A stretch of DNA of 28,248 bases from an uncultured Eubacteriales bacterium. GTDB taxonomy: Bacteria; Bacillota; Clostridia; Oscillospirales; Oscillospiraceae. The DNA lies in contig ONTN01000002.1 of assembly GCA_900320765.1 (NCBI GenBank), positions 1 to 28,248 on the forward strand. Reading direction: 5' to 3'. The position numbers and the translations under genes are program-made. Shown here one piece after another: positions 20,651 through 27,726 of this stretch (position 1 is its first letter; the number at the start of each line of letters is the position of its first letter). Under the pieces are notes generated by a model, which saw only the letters and a list, made by a program, of their open reading frames with translations, was not told the DNA's origin and did no database searches.

Positions 20651-22003
20651 TTATTCGCTTTCTTCGCCGCGTCCAAGCTGCTCCAGCCATTTTTTCAGCA
20701 GGAAGGCGCAGAAATAGGGGAAGGTATAGATTCCGCCGGAAAAGCCGATATTTCCGGCGGACAGTTTTATCCCGCGCTTTATATCGGCATATTTTTCGCT
20801 GCGGATCAACGTGGAGAGGGATTTGGAGGTATTGCTGCCCGCTTTGACCTCCAGGGGCAAAAGCTCGTCTGTCGTCCGGACGAAGAAATCCTCTTCCAAT
20901 TGCGAATCCTCCCGCCTGTAATAGTAGAGCCCCAGCCCCTGCTTTACCAGAGCCTCTGCGACAAGGTTTTCATAAAGCGCGCCTTTGTAGACGCCGAGGT
21001 TTTTATTAGCCCTGAGATCCTCCTGCGCCTCTTCGTCAAGAGAAGCCACCAGCAGCCCGGTATCGGCATAGTAGAGCTTGAACCTTGACTCGTCGTAGTT
21101 GCCTTTAAGCGGCAGCTCCGGGAAATTAAGACAGAAGCAAGTATTAACTACTCCCGCATCCCGGAGCCATTCAATGCATCCCTGATACTCCCTCGCGCGG
21201 GCAGATTTTGAGATCGCGCTGTATTGGAATTTTTTGTTCTCCTTTGCAAGCTGCGTTGGAACGTGGCGGTAAACGCTGAGTATTTTGGCCTGATCACGCC
21301 CCTCCGCGTACTTTCGCACGTCCTCCTCATAATCCAGCAGGAGCTGTCTTTGCAGGTCGAGCGAACCGGAAAAGTTTCCCTTTTCTATAAAGCTTCTCAC
21401 AACGCCGGGCATTCCGCCAAGCACGCAGTAATCCAAAAACAGCCGGCGGTATACCATCATCTCACTTTCGCTGAAGGGCTTCAGCGTATTCATGTGATCC
21501 CGAATGTTTTGGATCGCGTCTTCTCTATAGCCGACAGCCCAGAGGTATTCTTCAAAATCCAGAGAATACATATCGTAATCGGTCTTATAACCTACGCTGA
21601 TGCTCTGTATCCTGCGGTAATGGACGCCGAGCAAAGAGCTGCTGCAAATAACGTCATAGCGCCTGTCCTGACAGAAAGCCTTTAGCGCGGTCGCAATCTC
21701 CGGGAACTCCTGCAGCTCGTCAAAGAAGATAAGTGTTTCACCGGGAATGAACTCCTTGGACGGGTCAAGCAGCGAAATGTGCTTGACGATGCTCTCCACA
21801 TCGTAGCCCTCCTCCGTGATCGTCTTATACTTCGGCTCAAGAACAAAGTTGATTTCCACAAAGCAGGTATATCTCCCCTCTGAAAAGCGGCGGATCGATT
21901 CCGTCTTCCCAACCTGCCGCGCGCCCTTAACGATAAGCGGCTTGCGCGCCGGATCGGCTTTCCACAATATTAAATAATCATCTATCTTCCGTTTCAGATA
22001 CAA
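20651..22003 (-). CDS. AAA_14/DUF4143-type ATPase (second), TTG start
   Basis: A 450-residue ATPase of the same broad family as the gene at 236-1537 but only distantly similar. Walker A is VKGARQVGKTES, Walker B TLIFFDELQEF, the sensor-like VICSSSLLG follows, and the DUF4143 part runs to the end with LYYADTGLLVASL, GALYENLVAEALVKQG and the nuclease-like LPLEVKAGSN. An ATG at 22033 overlaps the -10 of a good promoter (22032-22061), so it cannot be on the message; GGAGG at 22010-22014 instead points to the TTG at 22001-22003. Cellular role unknown. Confidence 0.85.
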   Translation of the reverse strand: MYLKRKIDDYLILWKADPARKPLIVKGARQVGKTESIRRFSEGRYTCFVEINFVLEPKYKTITEEGYDVESIVKHISLLDPSKEFIPGETLIFFDELQEFPEIATALKAFCQDRRYDVICSSSLLGVHYRRIQSISVGYKTDYDMYSLDFEEYLWAVGYREDAIQNIRDHMNTLKPFSESEMMVYRRLFLDYCVLGGMPGVVRSFIEKGNFSGSLDLQRQLLLDYEEDVRKYAEGRDQAKILSVYRHVPTQLAKENKKFQYSAISKSARAREYQGCIEWLRDAGVVNTCFCLNFPELPLKGNYDESRFKLYYADTGLLVASLDEEAQEDLRANKNLGVYKGALYENLVAEALVKQGLGLYYYRREDSQLEEDFFVRTTDELLPLEVKAGSNTSKSLSTLIRSEKYADIKRGIKLSAGNIGFSGGIYTFPYFCAFLLKKWLEQLGRGEESE

Positions 22004-22031
22004 GCTGCACCTCCGAGCTTCTGTTACTGCC

Positions 22032-22061
22032 ATTATATAATCCGGCAGGAGCTTCGGTCAA
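22032..22061 (-). promoter_or_regulatory. promoter of the second DUF4143 ATPase gene
   Basis: On the minus strand TTGACC (22056-22061) and TATAAT (22032-22037) are 18 bp apart. Transcription would begin near 22025. The -10 covers the ATG at 22033, which decides the start-codon choice of the gene. Confidence 0.7.
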
Positions 22062-22068
22062 GAGCGAA

Positions 22069-22148
22069 ATCACGAAATCTCAGCGAGAAATTGTTGAATT
22101 ATCACGAAATCTTAGCGAGCTTTGGCAGGCATATCACGTTTCTAAGCG
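22069..22148. repeat. three direct repeats at exact 32-bp spacing upstream of the ATPase promoter
   Basis: ATCACGAAATCTCAGCGAG (22069-22087), ATCACGAAATCTTAGCGAG (22101-22119) and the weaker ATCACGTTTCTAAGCG (22133-22148) start 32 bp apart, with unrelated 13-bp spacers. Three helical turns between copies suits protein binding on one face of the DNA just upstream of the -35. The rest of 22150-22283 shows nothing convincing. Confidence 0.7.
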
Positions 22149-22278
22149 CCTCTGGCGAATTTACGAGTTCCGAACGATCTATCTCGTAACGGCAAAAAAG
22201 CAAACAAGAGAAGAACTGAGGCTTGCCGCGCAAGAATTAAAACCCGTATTGCCGCAGGATATTCGCGTGCATCGAATA

Positions 22279-22314
22279 ACAAAACGGCTCAGAGGCATTG
22301 CGCTTCTGAGCCGT
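22279..22314 (-). terminator. intrinsic terminator of the small minus-strand gene
   Basis: A perfect 10-bp stem ACGGCTCAGA/TCTGAGCCGT (22284-22293 with 22305-22314, loop of 11) is followed on the minus strand by TTTTGTT. It begins 5 nt after the stop of the gene at 22319. Confidence 0.85.
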
Positions 22315-22318
22315 CATA

Positions 22319-22549
22319 TTATTTCCCCGTTATCTTGTTTCGCAACTCAAGGTGCTGCTTTTCGAGGTTGTCCCATTGCGCCTTGAGCTCGTTAAAATCG
22401 TCGTAGGCTTTTATCATACGCTCGTCGCTGTATGAAACGCCCTGATCTACAAGCTCCTTGAGCTGCGCTCTTGCGGCCTCCAATTCCACGCCGACGCTGT
22501 AAAGCCTCGCAGCGGACATTATCAGTAGTTCTTTATCTGAATTCATCAT
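22319..22549 (-). CDS. small coiled-coil hypothetical protein
   Basis: A 76-residue, highly charged, all-helical protein: ELEAARAQLKELVDQG and a long C-terminal helix FNELKAQWDNLEKQHLELRN likely form a coiled coil. The two methionines (22549, 22546) are adjacent, and the GGGATGAT upstream serves either. A near-consensus promoter and a terminator frame it as a single-gene unit. Similar short clostridial proteins exist with no known role; I do not recognise a family. Confidence 0.75.
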   Translation of the reverse strand: MMNSDKELLIMSAARLYSVGVELEAARAQLKELVDQGVSYSDERMIKAYDDFNELKAQWDNLEKQHLELRNKITGK

Positions 22550-22600
22550 ATCATCCCATCGGTCTATTGACTCGCTTTATATAACAAAAAGCGGGATTTA

Positions 22601-22629
22601 ATTATATTATATCTCATTCTATAAGTCAA
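22601..22629 (-). promoter_or_regulatory. strong promoter of the small coiled-coil gene
   Basis: TTGACT (22624-22629) and TATAAT (22601-22606) with 17 bp between them on the minus strand. The promoter is bracketed by an inverted repeat ATTGACT (22566-22572) / AGTCAAT (22624-22630), and the leader can form CGCTTT/AAAGCG (22573-22593). Confidence 0.8.
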
Positions 22630-22695
22630 TTGCTCCCGTGTATCAAATTTAATTCTCAATGCGTCTTGGGTACAATAATCGCAGAGGTGATTATT

Positions 22696-22953
22696 ATGCC
22701 GAGGACACATACCGTTTTATTCGATAATTCCGAGCGATACCGAGAACTGGGATATGCGATTGCCTATTATCGAAAGAGGAGGGGCTTTACGCAGGAGCAG
22801 CTTGCCGAGAGGATCGGCATCAGCCGTCAGCATATGGCGGGGATAGAGGCTCCGAATATGCTGCGCCCGACTTCGCTTGAGGTCATCTTTAACATTGCGA
22901 CGGTTCTTGATATAGAACCGTATATGCTTTTGAAATTCAATCCCGAAAAATAA
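22696..22953 (+). CDS. XRE-family helix-turn-helix regulator
   Basis: An 85-residue single-domain regulator. LGYAIAYYRKRRGFTQEQLA, ERIGISRQHMAGIEAPN and SLEVIFNIATVLDIEPYMLL make up a complete HTH_3 domain with its C-terminal helix; the recognition helix is SRQHMAGIE. The start at 22696 is supported by AGAGGTGA at 22683-22690; the frame continues upstream to 22630 without a ribosome site. TACAAT at 22671-22676 is a possible -10 with a poor -35. It is divergent from the small coiled-coil gene, which it might control. Confidence 0.85.
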   Translation: MPRTHTVLFDNSERYRELGYAIAYYRKRRGFTQEQLAERIGISRQHMAGIEAPNMLRPTSLEVIFNIATVLDIEPYMLLKFNPEK

Positions 22954-23084
22954 AAGTGCACATTTTTTTGCCGATTTAAAAATTCGTTTTATTCCCCAAA
23001 AATTACCCTGCATATCGACGGCGGGCGGTGAAAAGATATGCTTGAAAGCGAAAGCTTTTGAATTTACAGGAAGGAGAAACGAAG

Positions 23085-23282
23085 ATGGCTAACAATTCCA
23101 ACAAGCTCAACATTCCCGAAGCCCGCGATGCTATGAACCGCTTTAAGATGGAGTCCGCCTCCGAGGTCGGCGTAAATCTTAAGCAGGGCTACAACGGCGA
23201 TCTCACCAGCCGTCAGGCCGGCTCCGTCGGCGGACAGATGGTCAAGAAGATGATCGAGGCCTACGAGAACGGCCTTAAGTAA
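23085..23282 (+). CDS. alpha/beta-type small acid-soluble spore protein
   Basis: A 65-residue protein that coats and protects DNA in the dormant spore. The germination-protease region KMESASEVGVNL and the C-terminal helix SRQAGSVGGQMVKKMIEAYE are the two conserved boxes of the alpha/beta SASP family. AAGGAG at 23071-23076 fixes the start at 23085. TGCATA at 23009-23014 resembles a sigma-G -35 but no convincing -10 follows, so forespore control is expected from the family only. It shows that the host forms endospores. Confidence 0.93.
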   Translation: MANNSNKLNIPEARDAMNRFKMESASEVGVNLKQGYNGDLTSRQAGSVGGQMVKKMIEAYENGLK

Positions 23283-23301
23283 GCTTTGCCGAATATAAAA
23301 G

Positions 23302-23336
23302 ATCCGGAGCGGTAATAATCGCTCCGGATTTCAGTT
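23302..23336. terminator. bidirectional terminator between the spore protein gene and prfB
   Basis: ATCCGGAGCG (23302-23311) and CGCTCCGGAT (23320-23329) pair perfectly. On the plus strand a modest TTTCAGTTTG follows; on the minus strand CTTTTATATT follows. It can serve both convergent genes. Confidence 0.8.
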
Positions 23337-23349
23337 TGTTATAAGCGGA

Positions 23350-24459
23350 TCACGCGCCGGCCTTCATCGTTAGGTAGGCGTTAATGAAGCCGTCGATATC
23401 CCCGTCCATAACGGCGTTGATGTTGCCGTTCTCATATCCCGTCCTCGCGTCCTTCGCGAGGGTGTAGGGCATAAATACGTAGCTTCGTATAGCGGAGCCG
23501 AAGTCGATCTTCATCTGAACGCCCTTAATATCGCTTATCTTATCGAGGTGCTCCCTCTCCTTGATCTCGGCGAGCTTTGCTCTCAGCATCGCCATACAGG
23601 CGTCGCGGTTCTGATACTGGCTGCGCTCCACCTGGCAGGAGACGACTATGCCCGTCGGCTTATGGATGAGACGGACGGCAGAGGAGGTCTTGTTGACCTT
23701 CTGGCCGCCTGCTCCGGAGGAGCGGAAGACCTGCATCTCGATATCGTCCTCGCGGATCTCGATCTCGTTATCGTCGGTTATCTCGGGCATTACCTCGACG
23801 GCGGAGAAGGAGGTCTGACGCCTTCCGGAGGCGTCGAATGGGGATATCCTGACGAGGCGGTGAACTCCGCTCTCGCTCTTGAGATACCCGTAGGCGTTCT
23901 CGCCCTCGATCTTTATCGAGGCGGATTTGATGCCGGCTTCGTCGCCGTCCTGCCAGTCAAGCAGGGTATATTTATACCCATGGCGCTCCGCCCAGCGGGT
24001 GTAGAGCCTGTAGAGCATCTGAGTCCAGTCCTGAGCCTCGGTGCCGCCGGCTCCCGAATGGAAGGAGAGTATCGCGTTGTTCGCGTCGTATTCGCCGGAG
24101 AGCATGGTGGCGAGGCGGGAGGACTCCAGCTCCTCGGTAAAGCCGTCGTACTCCTCGGTGAGCTCGGGGAGAAGCTCGGGATCGTCCTCCTCGATGGCAA
24201 GCTCGCAGAAGGCGACAAGGTCGTCGTACCTCTTCTCAAGCTTCGTATATTTTGCGATTTTGTTCTGCAGCTGCTTTATCCTCTGCTGCACCTTCTGGCT
24301 GCGCTGGATATCGTTCCAGAAGCCGTCCTTTTCCGTCTCGGCGGTGAGCTCGGAAAGCTCGGACTCTGCGTCGTCAAGCTTCATCGCGCCGCGCAGAGTG
24401 TCGAGCTGGGGCTTTATCCCGCCAAGCTTTACCTTGTAATCCTCAAATTCAACTATCAT
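23350..24459 (-). CDS. prfB: peptide chain release factor 2
   Basis: A 369-residue RF2. The stop-codon recognition tripeptide SPF is in VRISPFDASGRRQTSF, and the catalytic GGQ in RSSGAGGQKVNKTSS. The N-terminal helical domain and the GGTEAQDW strand of domain 2 are complete. The gene is one uninterrupted frame: there is no programmed +1 frameshift (CTTTGA) near codon 25, so its usual autoregulation is missing. AAAGGA lies 9 nt before the ATG. A 22-codon frame with a strong ribosome site lies 26 nt upstream. Confidence 0.95.
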   Translation of the reverse strand: MIVEFEDYKVKLGGIKPQLDTLRGAMKLDDAESELSELTAETEKDGFWNDIQRSQKVQQRIKQLQNKIAKYTKLEKRYDDLVAFCELAIEEDDPELLPELTEEYDGFTEELESSRLATMLSGEYDANNAILSFHSGAGGTEAQDWTQMLYRLYTRWAERHGYKYTLLDWQDGDEAGIKSASIKIEGENAYGYLKSESGVHRLVRISPFDASGRRQTSFSAVEVMPEITDDNEIEIREDDIEMQVFRSSGAGGQKVNKTSSAVRLIHKPTGIVVSCQVERSQYQNRDACMAMLRAKLAEIKEREHLDKISDIKGVQMKIDFGSAIRSYVFMPYTLAKDARTGYENGNINAVMDGDIDGFINAYLTMKAGA

Positions 24460-24485
24460 ATCAAAACATCCTTTGTGTTATTGTT

Positions 24486-24554
24486 TTATCTTTCGCTCGG
24501 TCCCTCATAGGGCTCGGAAAAAATCATCTCGTCGATATCGGGTATCTCTTCCAT
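24486..24554 (-). CDS. 22-residue upstream peptide ahead of prfB
   Basis: The frame encodes MEEIPDIDEMIFSEPYEGPS followed by ER and a TAA stop. GGAGGAG (minus strand of 24561-24567) is 6 nt before the ATG, a better ribosome site than that of prfB. The peptide is very acidic and not recognised. It ends 26 nt before prfB, so it could be a leader peptide or a free small protein. Confidence 0.5.
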   Translation of the reverse strand: MEEIPDIDEMIFSEPYEGPSER

Positions 24555-24572
24555 TTTTCGCTCCTCCATAAA

Positions 24573-24590
24573 AATGATATACATATCATT
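24573..24590. promoter_or_regulatory. operator-like dyad upstream of the leader peptide and prfB
   Basis: AATGATAT-AC-ATATCATT is a perfect 8+2+8 inverted repeat 19 bp before the leader peptide. Its form recalls Fur/PerR or DtxR-type sites but matches no consensus fully. No T run follows, so it is not a terminator. Confidence 0.45.
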
Positions 24591-24626
24591 CTATGCAGAA
24601 AGCGGTGGATTGATTATTAAAAATCG

Positions 24627-25466
24627 TTACCCGTGCTCAAATATAGCTACGACGATCTCCGGATTGTTGAGAAAACGGTATTTAGGACCGCCGACGCCGC
24701 GGCTCACGAGCTCGACCGTGCCGTCCTTTTCGTAAAGTCCGCTCGTGTTTTTCGGGAAGAAGACCTGACCCGGGGCGTAAAGCCCGTCGGTAAACGGCAG
24801 CCTTATCATACCGCCGTGCGCGTGACCGCAGAGGACGGCGTCGACTCCCGTCTCCGCCCACATATCGAGCCTGTCGTGGCGGTGGTAGAGCATAAGCACG
24901 TACTTATCGCCCTCGCGTTCCCTTATCCTGTCCATTACCTCGGCAGGCGTCTTCATATCCCTCGGCCCGTTCGGATCGTCGCAGCCCGCGAGGACGAAGC
25001 TATCCTCTCCCTCGCCGATTACGACGTACTGGTTTCTCAGCACCGTACCGCCGCACTCCCTGATAACGTCGAAAAGCTGACGCGCCCAGCCGGAGGCCCA
25101 CTCGTGGTTACCCGAGACGTAATAGACCGGGGCTATCTCGCAGAGACCTGATATAACGCGGCGGACGTACGCCTCCTCGGCATCCCTGTTAGCCTCTGTA
25201 CCGTCGATAATATCGCCCGTTATGCATATTATGTCCGGCTCGGCCCTTCTGACCTCAGTTAGAAAGCGGGAGTTATCCTTACCGTACTCGGTGTTGTGCA
25301 TATCCGTCAGGTGGACGACCCTGAGCCCCGAGAGGGCCTTGGGAAATCTCTCGCTTTTTATTTCGTACTCCTCGGTCACGAGCCTGTAATTCGAGTCGAC
25401 GTACATTATGAGGAGCACGGCGGCGATGATAAAAAGCACGGGCAGGATATGCGCCCTTTTCTTCAT
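24627..25466 (-). CDS. membrane-anchored metallophosphoesterase
   Basis: A 279-residue calcineurin-like phosphoesterase. The N-terminus has an uncleaved anchor (HILPVLFIIAAVLLIMYVDS, residues 6-25) that places the catalytic domain outside. The five metal-binding blocks are present: LTDMHN, GDIIDG, GNHEW, a His in LYHRHD, and GHAHGG. The YkuE/YaeI group of this family includes enzymes acting on UDP-diacylglucosamine-type or other lipids, but the substrate here is unknown. GAGGAGG lies 8 nt before the ATG. It is a single gene between the prfB leader and a hairpin-rich intergenic region. Confidence 0.87.
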   Translation of the reverse strand: MKKRAHILPVLFIIAAVLLIMYVDSNYRLVTEEYEIKSERFPKALSGLRVVHLTDMHNTEYGKDNSRFLTEVRRAEPDIICITGDIIDGTEANRDAEEAYVRRVISGLCEIAPVYYVSGNHEWASGWARQLFDVIRECGGTVLRNQYVVIGEGEDSFVLAGCDDPNGPRDMKTPAEVMDRIREREGDKYVLMLYHRHDRLDMWAETGVDAVLCGHAHGGMIRLPFTDGLYAPGQVFFPKNTSGLYEKDGTVELVSRGVGGPKYRFLNNPEIVVAIFEHG

Positions 25467-25497
25467 GCCCGTACCTCCTCAATCTAATGATGCAGTA

Positions 25498-25531
25498 TTG
25501 TACCATATCCGCGAAAGCGGAGATGGTACAA
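25498..25531. repeat. long hairpin with GAAA tetraloop
   Basis: TTGTACCATATCCGC and GCGGAGATGGTACAA pair over 15 positions with one mismatch around a GAAA loop. It lacks a T run. It is the first of a series of palindromes between 25498 and 25715; GCCGCGAAGCGGC follows at 25551-25563. Confidence 0.6.
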
Positions 25532-25585
25532 TGTATCGTGCTTTTCGGTTGCCGCGAAGCGGCGAGAAAAACAATATAAATCGAA

Positions 25586-25614
25586 ATAGAATAGCCGTTT
25601 CGCGGCTATTCTAT
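25586..25614. repeat. 12-bp perfect palindrome
   Basis: ATAGAATAGCCG and CGGCTATTCTAT form perfect arms around TTTCG. No T run follows on either strand. Role unknown. Confidence 0.6.
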
Positions 25615-25637
25615 CATATAATTCCGCGCTTTTCAAG

Positions 25638-25715
25638 GGCGGCGGAAAAAGAAAAACCATCCGGAAGCATAACGCTTTCCGAATGGTTGTCGCCGCCGGG
25701 GTGAAGGTTTTTCTT
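25638..25715 (+). other. structure with two mutually exclusive foldings
   Basis: Folding A: GGCGGCG (25638-25644) with CGCCGCC (25691-25697) and AACCAT (25655-25660) with ATGGTT (25683-25688), topped by CGGAA/TTCCG. Folding B: AAGAAAAACC (25649-25658) with GGTTTTTCTT (25706-25715). They share AACC, so they cannot coexist. This resembles an attenuator. From 25716 to 25826 I see nothing else clear. Confidence 0.4.
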
Positions 25716-25826
25716 GCAGAGGGGGAAGCTCCTTGGAGGTAGGGAGAAAAAAGATTGAGGGGGTCGGCTGCCGCATAACGCCTCAGCCGCTGTCGCAGTA
25801 CCCGGCGACGTCTGCGATCGCATGGA

Positions 25827-25848
25827 AGTTAGTTATCTCTAACTAACT
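25827..25848. promoter_or_regulatory. DtxR/MntR-type operator palindrome
   Basis: AGTTAGTTA-TCTC-TAACTAACT has perfect 9-bp arms and recalls DtxR-family sites built from TTAG/CTAA. A weaker copy, GGTTAG...CTAATC (25901-25918), overlaps the promoter of the downstream repressor gene, so autoregulation is likely. Confidence 0.6.
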
Positions 25849-25890
25849 GATGAGAGTTTACCATCCGGGGATTAATTTGTCAAGTGCCTG

Positions 25891-25919
25891 TTGCAATTTT
25901 GGTTAGTTTGTGCTAATCT
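25891..25919 (+). promoter_or_regulatory. promoter of the DtxR/MntR-family gene
   Basis: TTGCAA (25891-25896) and TAATCT (25914-25919) with a 17-bp spacer and an extended TGC before the -10. The start would be near 25926. Confidence 0.6.
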
Positions 25920-25952
25920 TATCTTGTAACTTCCTCGAAAGGGGTCAGATTG

Positions 25953-26327
25953 ATGAAAATTCAGAAATCCGCTGAAGACTATTTGGAGAGTATCCTTATG
26001 ATAAAGGAGCAGAAGGGCTTCGTCCGCGCCATCGACGTTTCCGTCGAGCTTGGGGTGACTAAGCCGAGCGTGAGCTACGCCACGAAGCGCCTGCGCGAGA
26101 ACGGGTACATCACGGTGGATGAAAACGGGCACCTCGAGCTTACGAAGGCGGGCTACGAGATAGCCTCCCGGATATACGAGCGCCACAAGGTGCTGACCGC
26201 TTTTCTCTCGAAAATCGGCGTTGACCCCGAAAGGGCGGCAGAGGACGCCTGCAAAATAGAGCACGACCTCTGCGAGGAGACCTTTGCCGCGATAAAAAAG
26301 CACTGCGGGGATATCGGCGCGCTTTAA
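25953..26327 (+). CDS. DtxR/MntR-family metal-dependent repressor
   Basis: A 124-residue regulator. KIQKSAEDYLESILMIKEQK opens the winged helix, VTKPSVSYATKRLRENGYI is the recognition region and wing, and ERHKVLTAFLSKIGVDP with CKIEHDLCEET is the dimerisation and metal-binding domain; E and H in the KIEHDLCE stretch are the usual ligands. It ends without the SH3-like FeoA domain, as in MntR. It probably senses Mn2+ or Fe2+. AAAGGGG at 25938-25944 sets the ATG at 25953. No transporter is nearby, so its targets lie elsewhere except for the palindromes upstream. Confidence 0.9.
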   Translation: MKIQKSAEDYLESILMIKEQKGFVRAIDVSVELGVTKPSVSYATKRLRENGYITVDENGHLELTKAGYEIASRIYERHKVLTAFLSKIGVDPERAAEDACKIEHDLCEETFAAIKKHCGDIGAL

Positions 26328-26332
26328 GGCAT

Positions 26333-26367
26333 AAAATTACCCGCCGGGAAATCCGGCGGGTAATTTT
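26333..26367. terminator. strong bidirectional terminator
   Basis: A perfect 15-bp stem AAAATTACCCGCCGG/CCGGCGGGTAATTTT with a GAAAT loop stands between two convergent genes and carries A and T runs on both sides. Confidence 0.9.
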
Positions 26368-26382
26368 GCCTGACGACGCGCC

Positions 26383-27123
26383 CTAATATACTCTTACGAG
26401 GACGCGGAGGCGCCCTTTTTTCGTCTCGCGCTCTATACCCTCATATATAAATCTTCCGACGGAACGGACGGAGACGATCGCGCCCTCCGGTATCTGAGCG
26501 CCAGCAGTCTCGCAGAGCCTTCCGGAGATATAGGTTTTTCCGGAGGAAATGAGCTCCTGGCTCTGACTGCGCGAGAGCTTATATACCGCAGATATCACTC
26601 CGTCGAGCCGCTCCGAGGCTGTTATGAGGGCCTTCTGCGGCGGCTTTTCGCTAAGCTGAGTCGGAGGGGCGGAGACCTCGGCCTTCACCGTTGTCCGTCT
26701 CACCTCTCCGAGGCTTGAAATGATATATCCGGCGATAGAGTCGAGGCAGAACAGGTAGCCGCGGTTGCCGAGTATCACTATGTCGCCGAGCACCTCACGC
26801 CTTATACCGAGGCCCATAAGCGCGCCGAGGAAGTCGCGGTGCGTGAGCTTTTCCGCGAATTTATCGTTTACGGGCGATATCTTAACGCAGGCTATGGGCG
26901 GCTCTTCCGTCCAGCCGCATAGCTCCTCGCTTCCGAAGAGAGCTATCCTGCGCTCGCAGCCCTCCGCTCCGCCTTCAAGAGTGAACGGCGACGGGAGGCT
27001 GAGTCGCAGAAGCATATCCTGCTCCGCGAGAGAAAGAAACTCCGAGCTCGTCCATATCCCGCGTTCATAGGCACGGGAGGCGAGCTCGGTCATTCGGTTT
27101 TTGAAAAGGGAATCCTCCTGCAT
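26383..27123 (-). CDS. ylmH: YlmH-family S4-domain RNA-binding protein
   Basis: A 246-residue protein. The N-terminal 70-150 region contains ISPVNDKFAEKLTHRDFLGA and MGLGIRREVLGDIVI, the signature of YlmH proteins, and the C-terminal S4 domain (about 170-235) has ASERLDGVISAVYKLSRSQS and LISSGKTYISGRL. YlmH binds ribosomal RNA; family members have been linked to cell division clusters and ribosome-associated quality control. Here it stands away from the usual division cluster. It is 12 nt after the gene at 27136-27726, likely in one transcript. Confidence 0.87.
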   Translation of the reverse strand: MQEDSLFKNRMTELASRAYERGIWTSSEFLSLAEQDMLLRLSLPSPFTLEGGAEGCERRIALFGSEELCGWTEEPPIACVKISPVNDKFAEKLTHRDFLGALMGLGIRREVLGDIVILGNRGYLFCLDSIAGYIISSLGEVRRTTVKAEVSAPPTQLSEKPPQKALITASERLDGVISAVYKLSRSQSQELISSGKTYISGRLCETAGAQIPEGAIVSVRSVGRFIYEGIERETKKGRLRVLVRVY

Positions 27124-27135
27124 TTAGCTCCTCCG

Positions 27136-27726
27136 TTATGCCCCGCCCAAAAGCGGCTGATCGAAGCTGTAAAGCGCCTCGTTTATCTCCGCTATATCGT
27201 ATATGCCGCGGCTTATGAAAAACTCGATGATGATGTCGAATTTGCTTGAGCGGCTCAGAGCGTAGCCCGCCTTCATAAGAAGCTCTCTCGCCTCTTCTAT
27301 CGGAAGCTCGAGGGCTATCGAAAAGGCTATCGCCGTCGGTTTTGACGGACGGTAATGAACGTCGCTTCTTATCTTGGAAAACAGCTTCCTGTCCACGTTC
27401 GCTTTTTTATAGCACTTCGAGTCCGTCCAGCCGCGCTCGTCTATCTTGCGAAGGAGCATCTGGGAAAAGCTCTCGTCGATCGTTCTGAGCTCCGCCTCAA
27501 GCCCAACCGGCGCCTCGGCTTCACAGGAAGGCGCGGCTCCTGCGCATTTTGCGGCGGCGTCGGCTTTAAATGCGCCGCTGCGCCTGTTCGCGCACGAGGG
27601 AGCCGCAGCGAAAAAAGGCGGGCGCTCTATCAGCCTCTCGTCTATATAGCGCTTTATCTCGGCGCGCAATCCGTCGGAAATCCCCTCTCCGGTAACGGAG
27701 AGGGGCGGGTTCTTTTTGAACAGCAT
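27136..27726 (-). CDS. uncharacterised protein associated with TelA
   Basis: A 196-residue protein. A low-complexity, Ala- and Cys-containing middle (about 35-75) joins a short N-terminus to a helical C-terminal domain (80-196) beginning DESFSQMLLRKIDERGWTDS with a helix-turn-helix-like LFSKIRSDVHYRPSKPTAIA and ending EINEALYSFDQPLLG. This C-terminal domain recurs in Clostridia beside TelA and vWA-type genes; its role is unknown. The ATG overlaps the TelA stop by one base (TAATG), showing coupling. Confidence 0.75.
   Translation of the reverse strand: MLFKKNPPLSVTGEGISDGLRAEIKRYIDERLIERPPFFAAAPSCANRRSGAFKADAAAKCAGAAPSCEAEAPVGLEAELRTIDESFSQMLLRKIDERGWTDSKCYKKANVDRKLFSKIRSDVHYRPSKPTAIAFSIALELPIEEARELLMKAGYALSRSSKFDIIIEFFISRGIYDIAEINEALYSFDQPLLGGA

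Noticed and set aside
22069..22148. Possible CRISPR array
   Set aside because: Only three 16-19 bp repeats with 13-bp spacers, the third degenerate, and no cas genes. It fits an operator array better.
22060..22390. Plus-strand frame with protein-like stretches (SQREIVELSRNLSELWQ, TREELRLAAQELKPV)
   Set aside because: It has no start codon or ribosome site, runs through the repeat array and terminator, and overlaps the opposite small gene. It could be a relic but I cannot support it.
24380..24459. Programmed +1 frameshift site in prfB
   Set aside because: The frame is open from the ATG through the whole gene and no in-frame TGA after CTT is present near codon 25.
25614..25823. Minus-strand frame of 69 codons in the hairpin region
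   Set aside because: It crosses the hairpin structures, has no ribosome site and no recognisable protein features.
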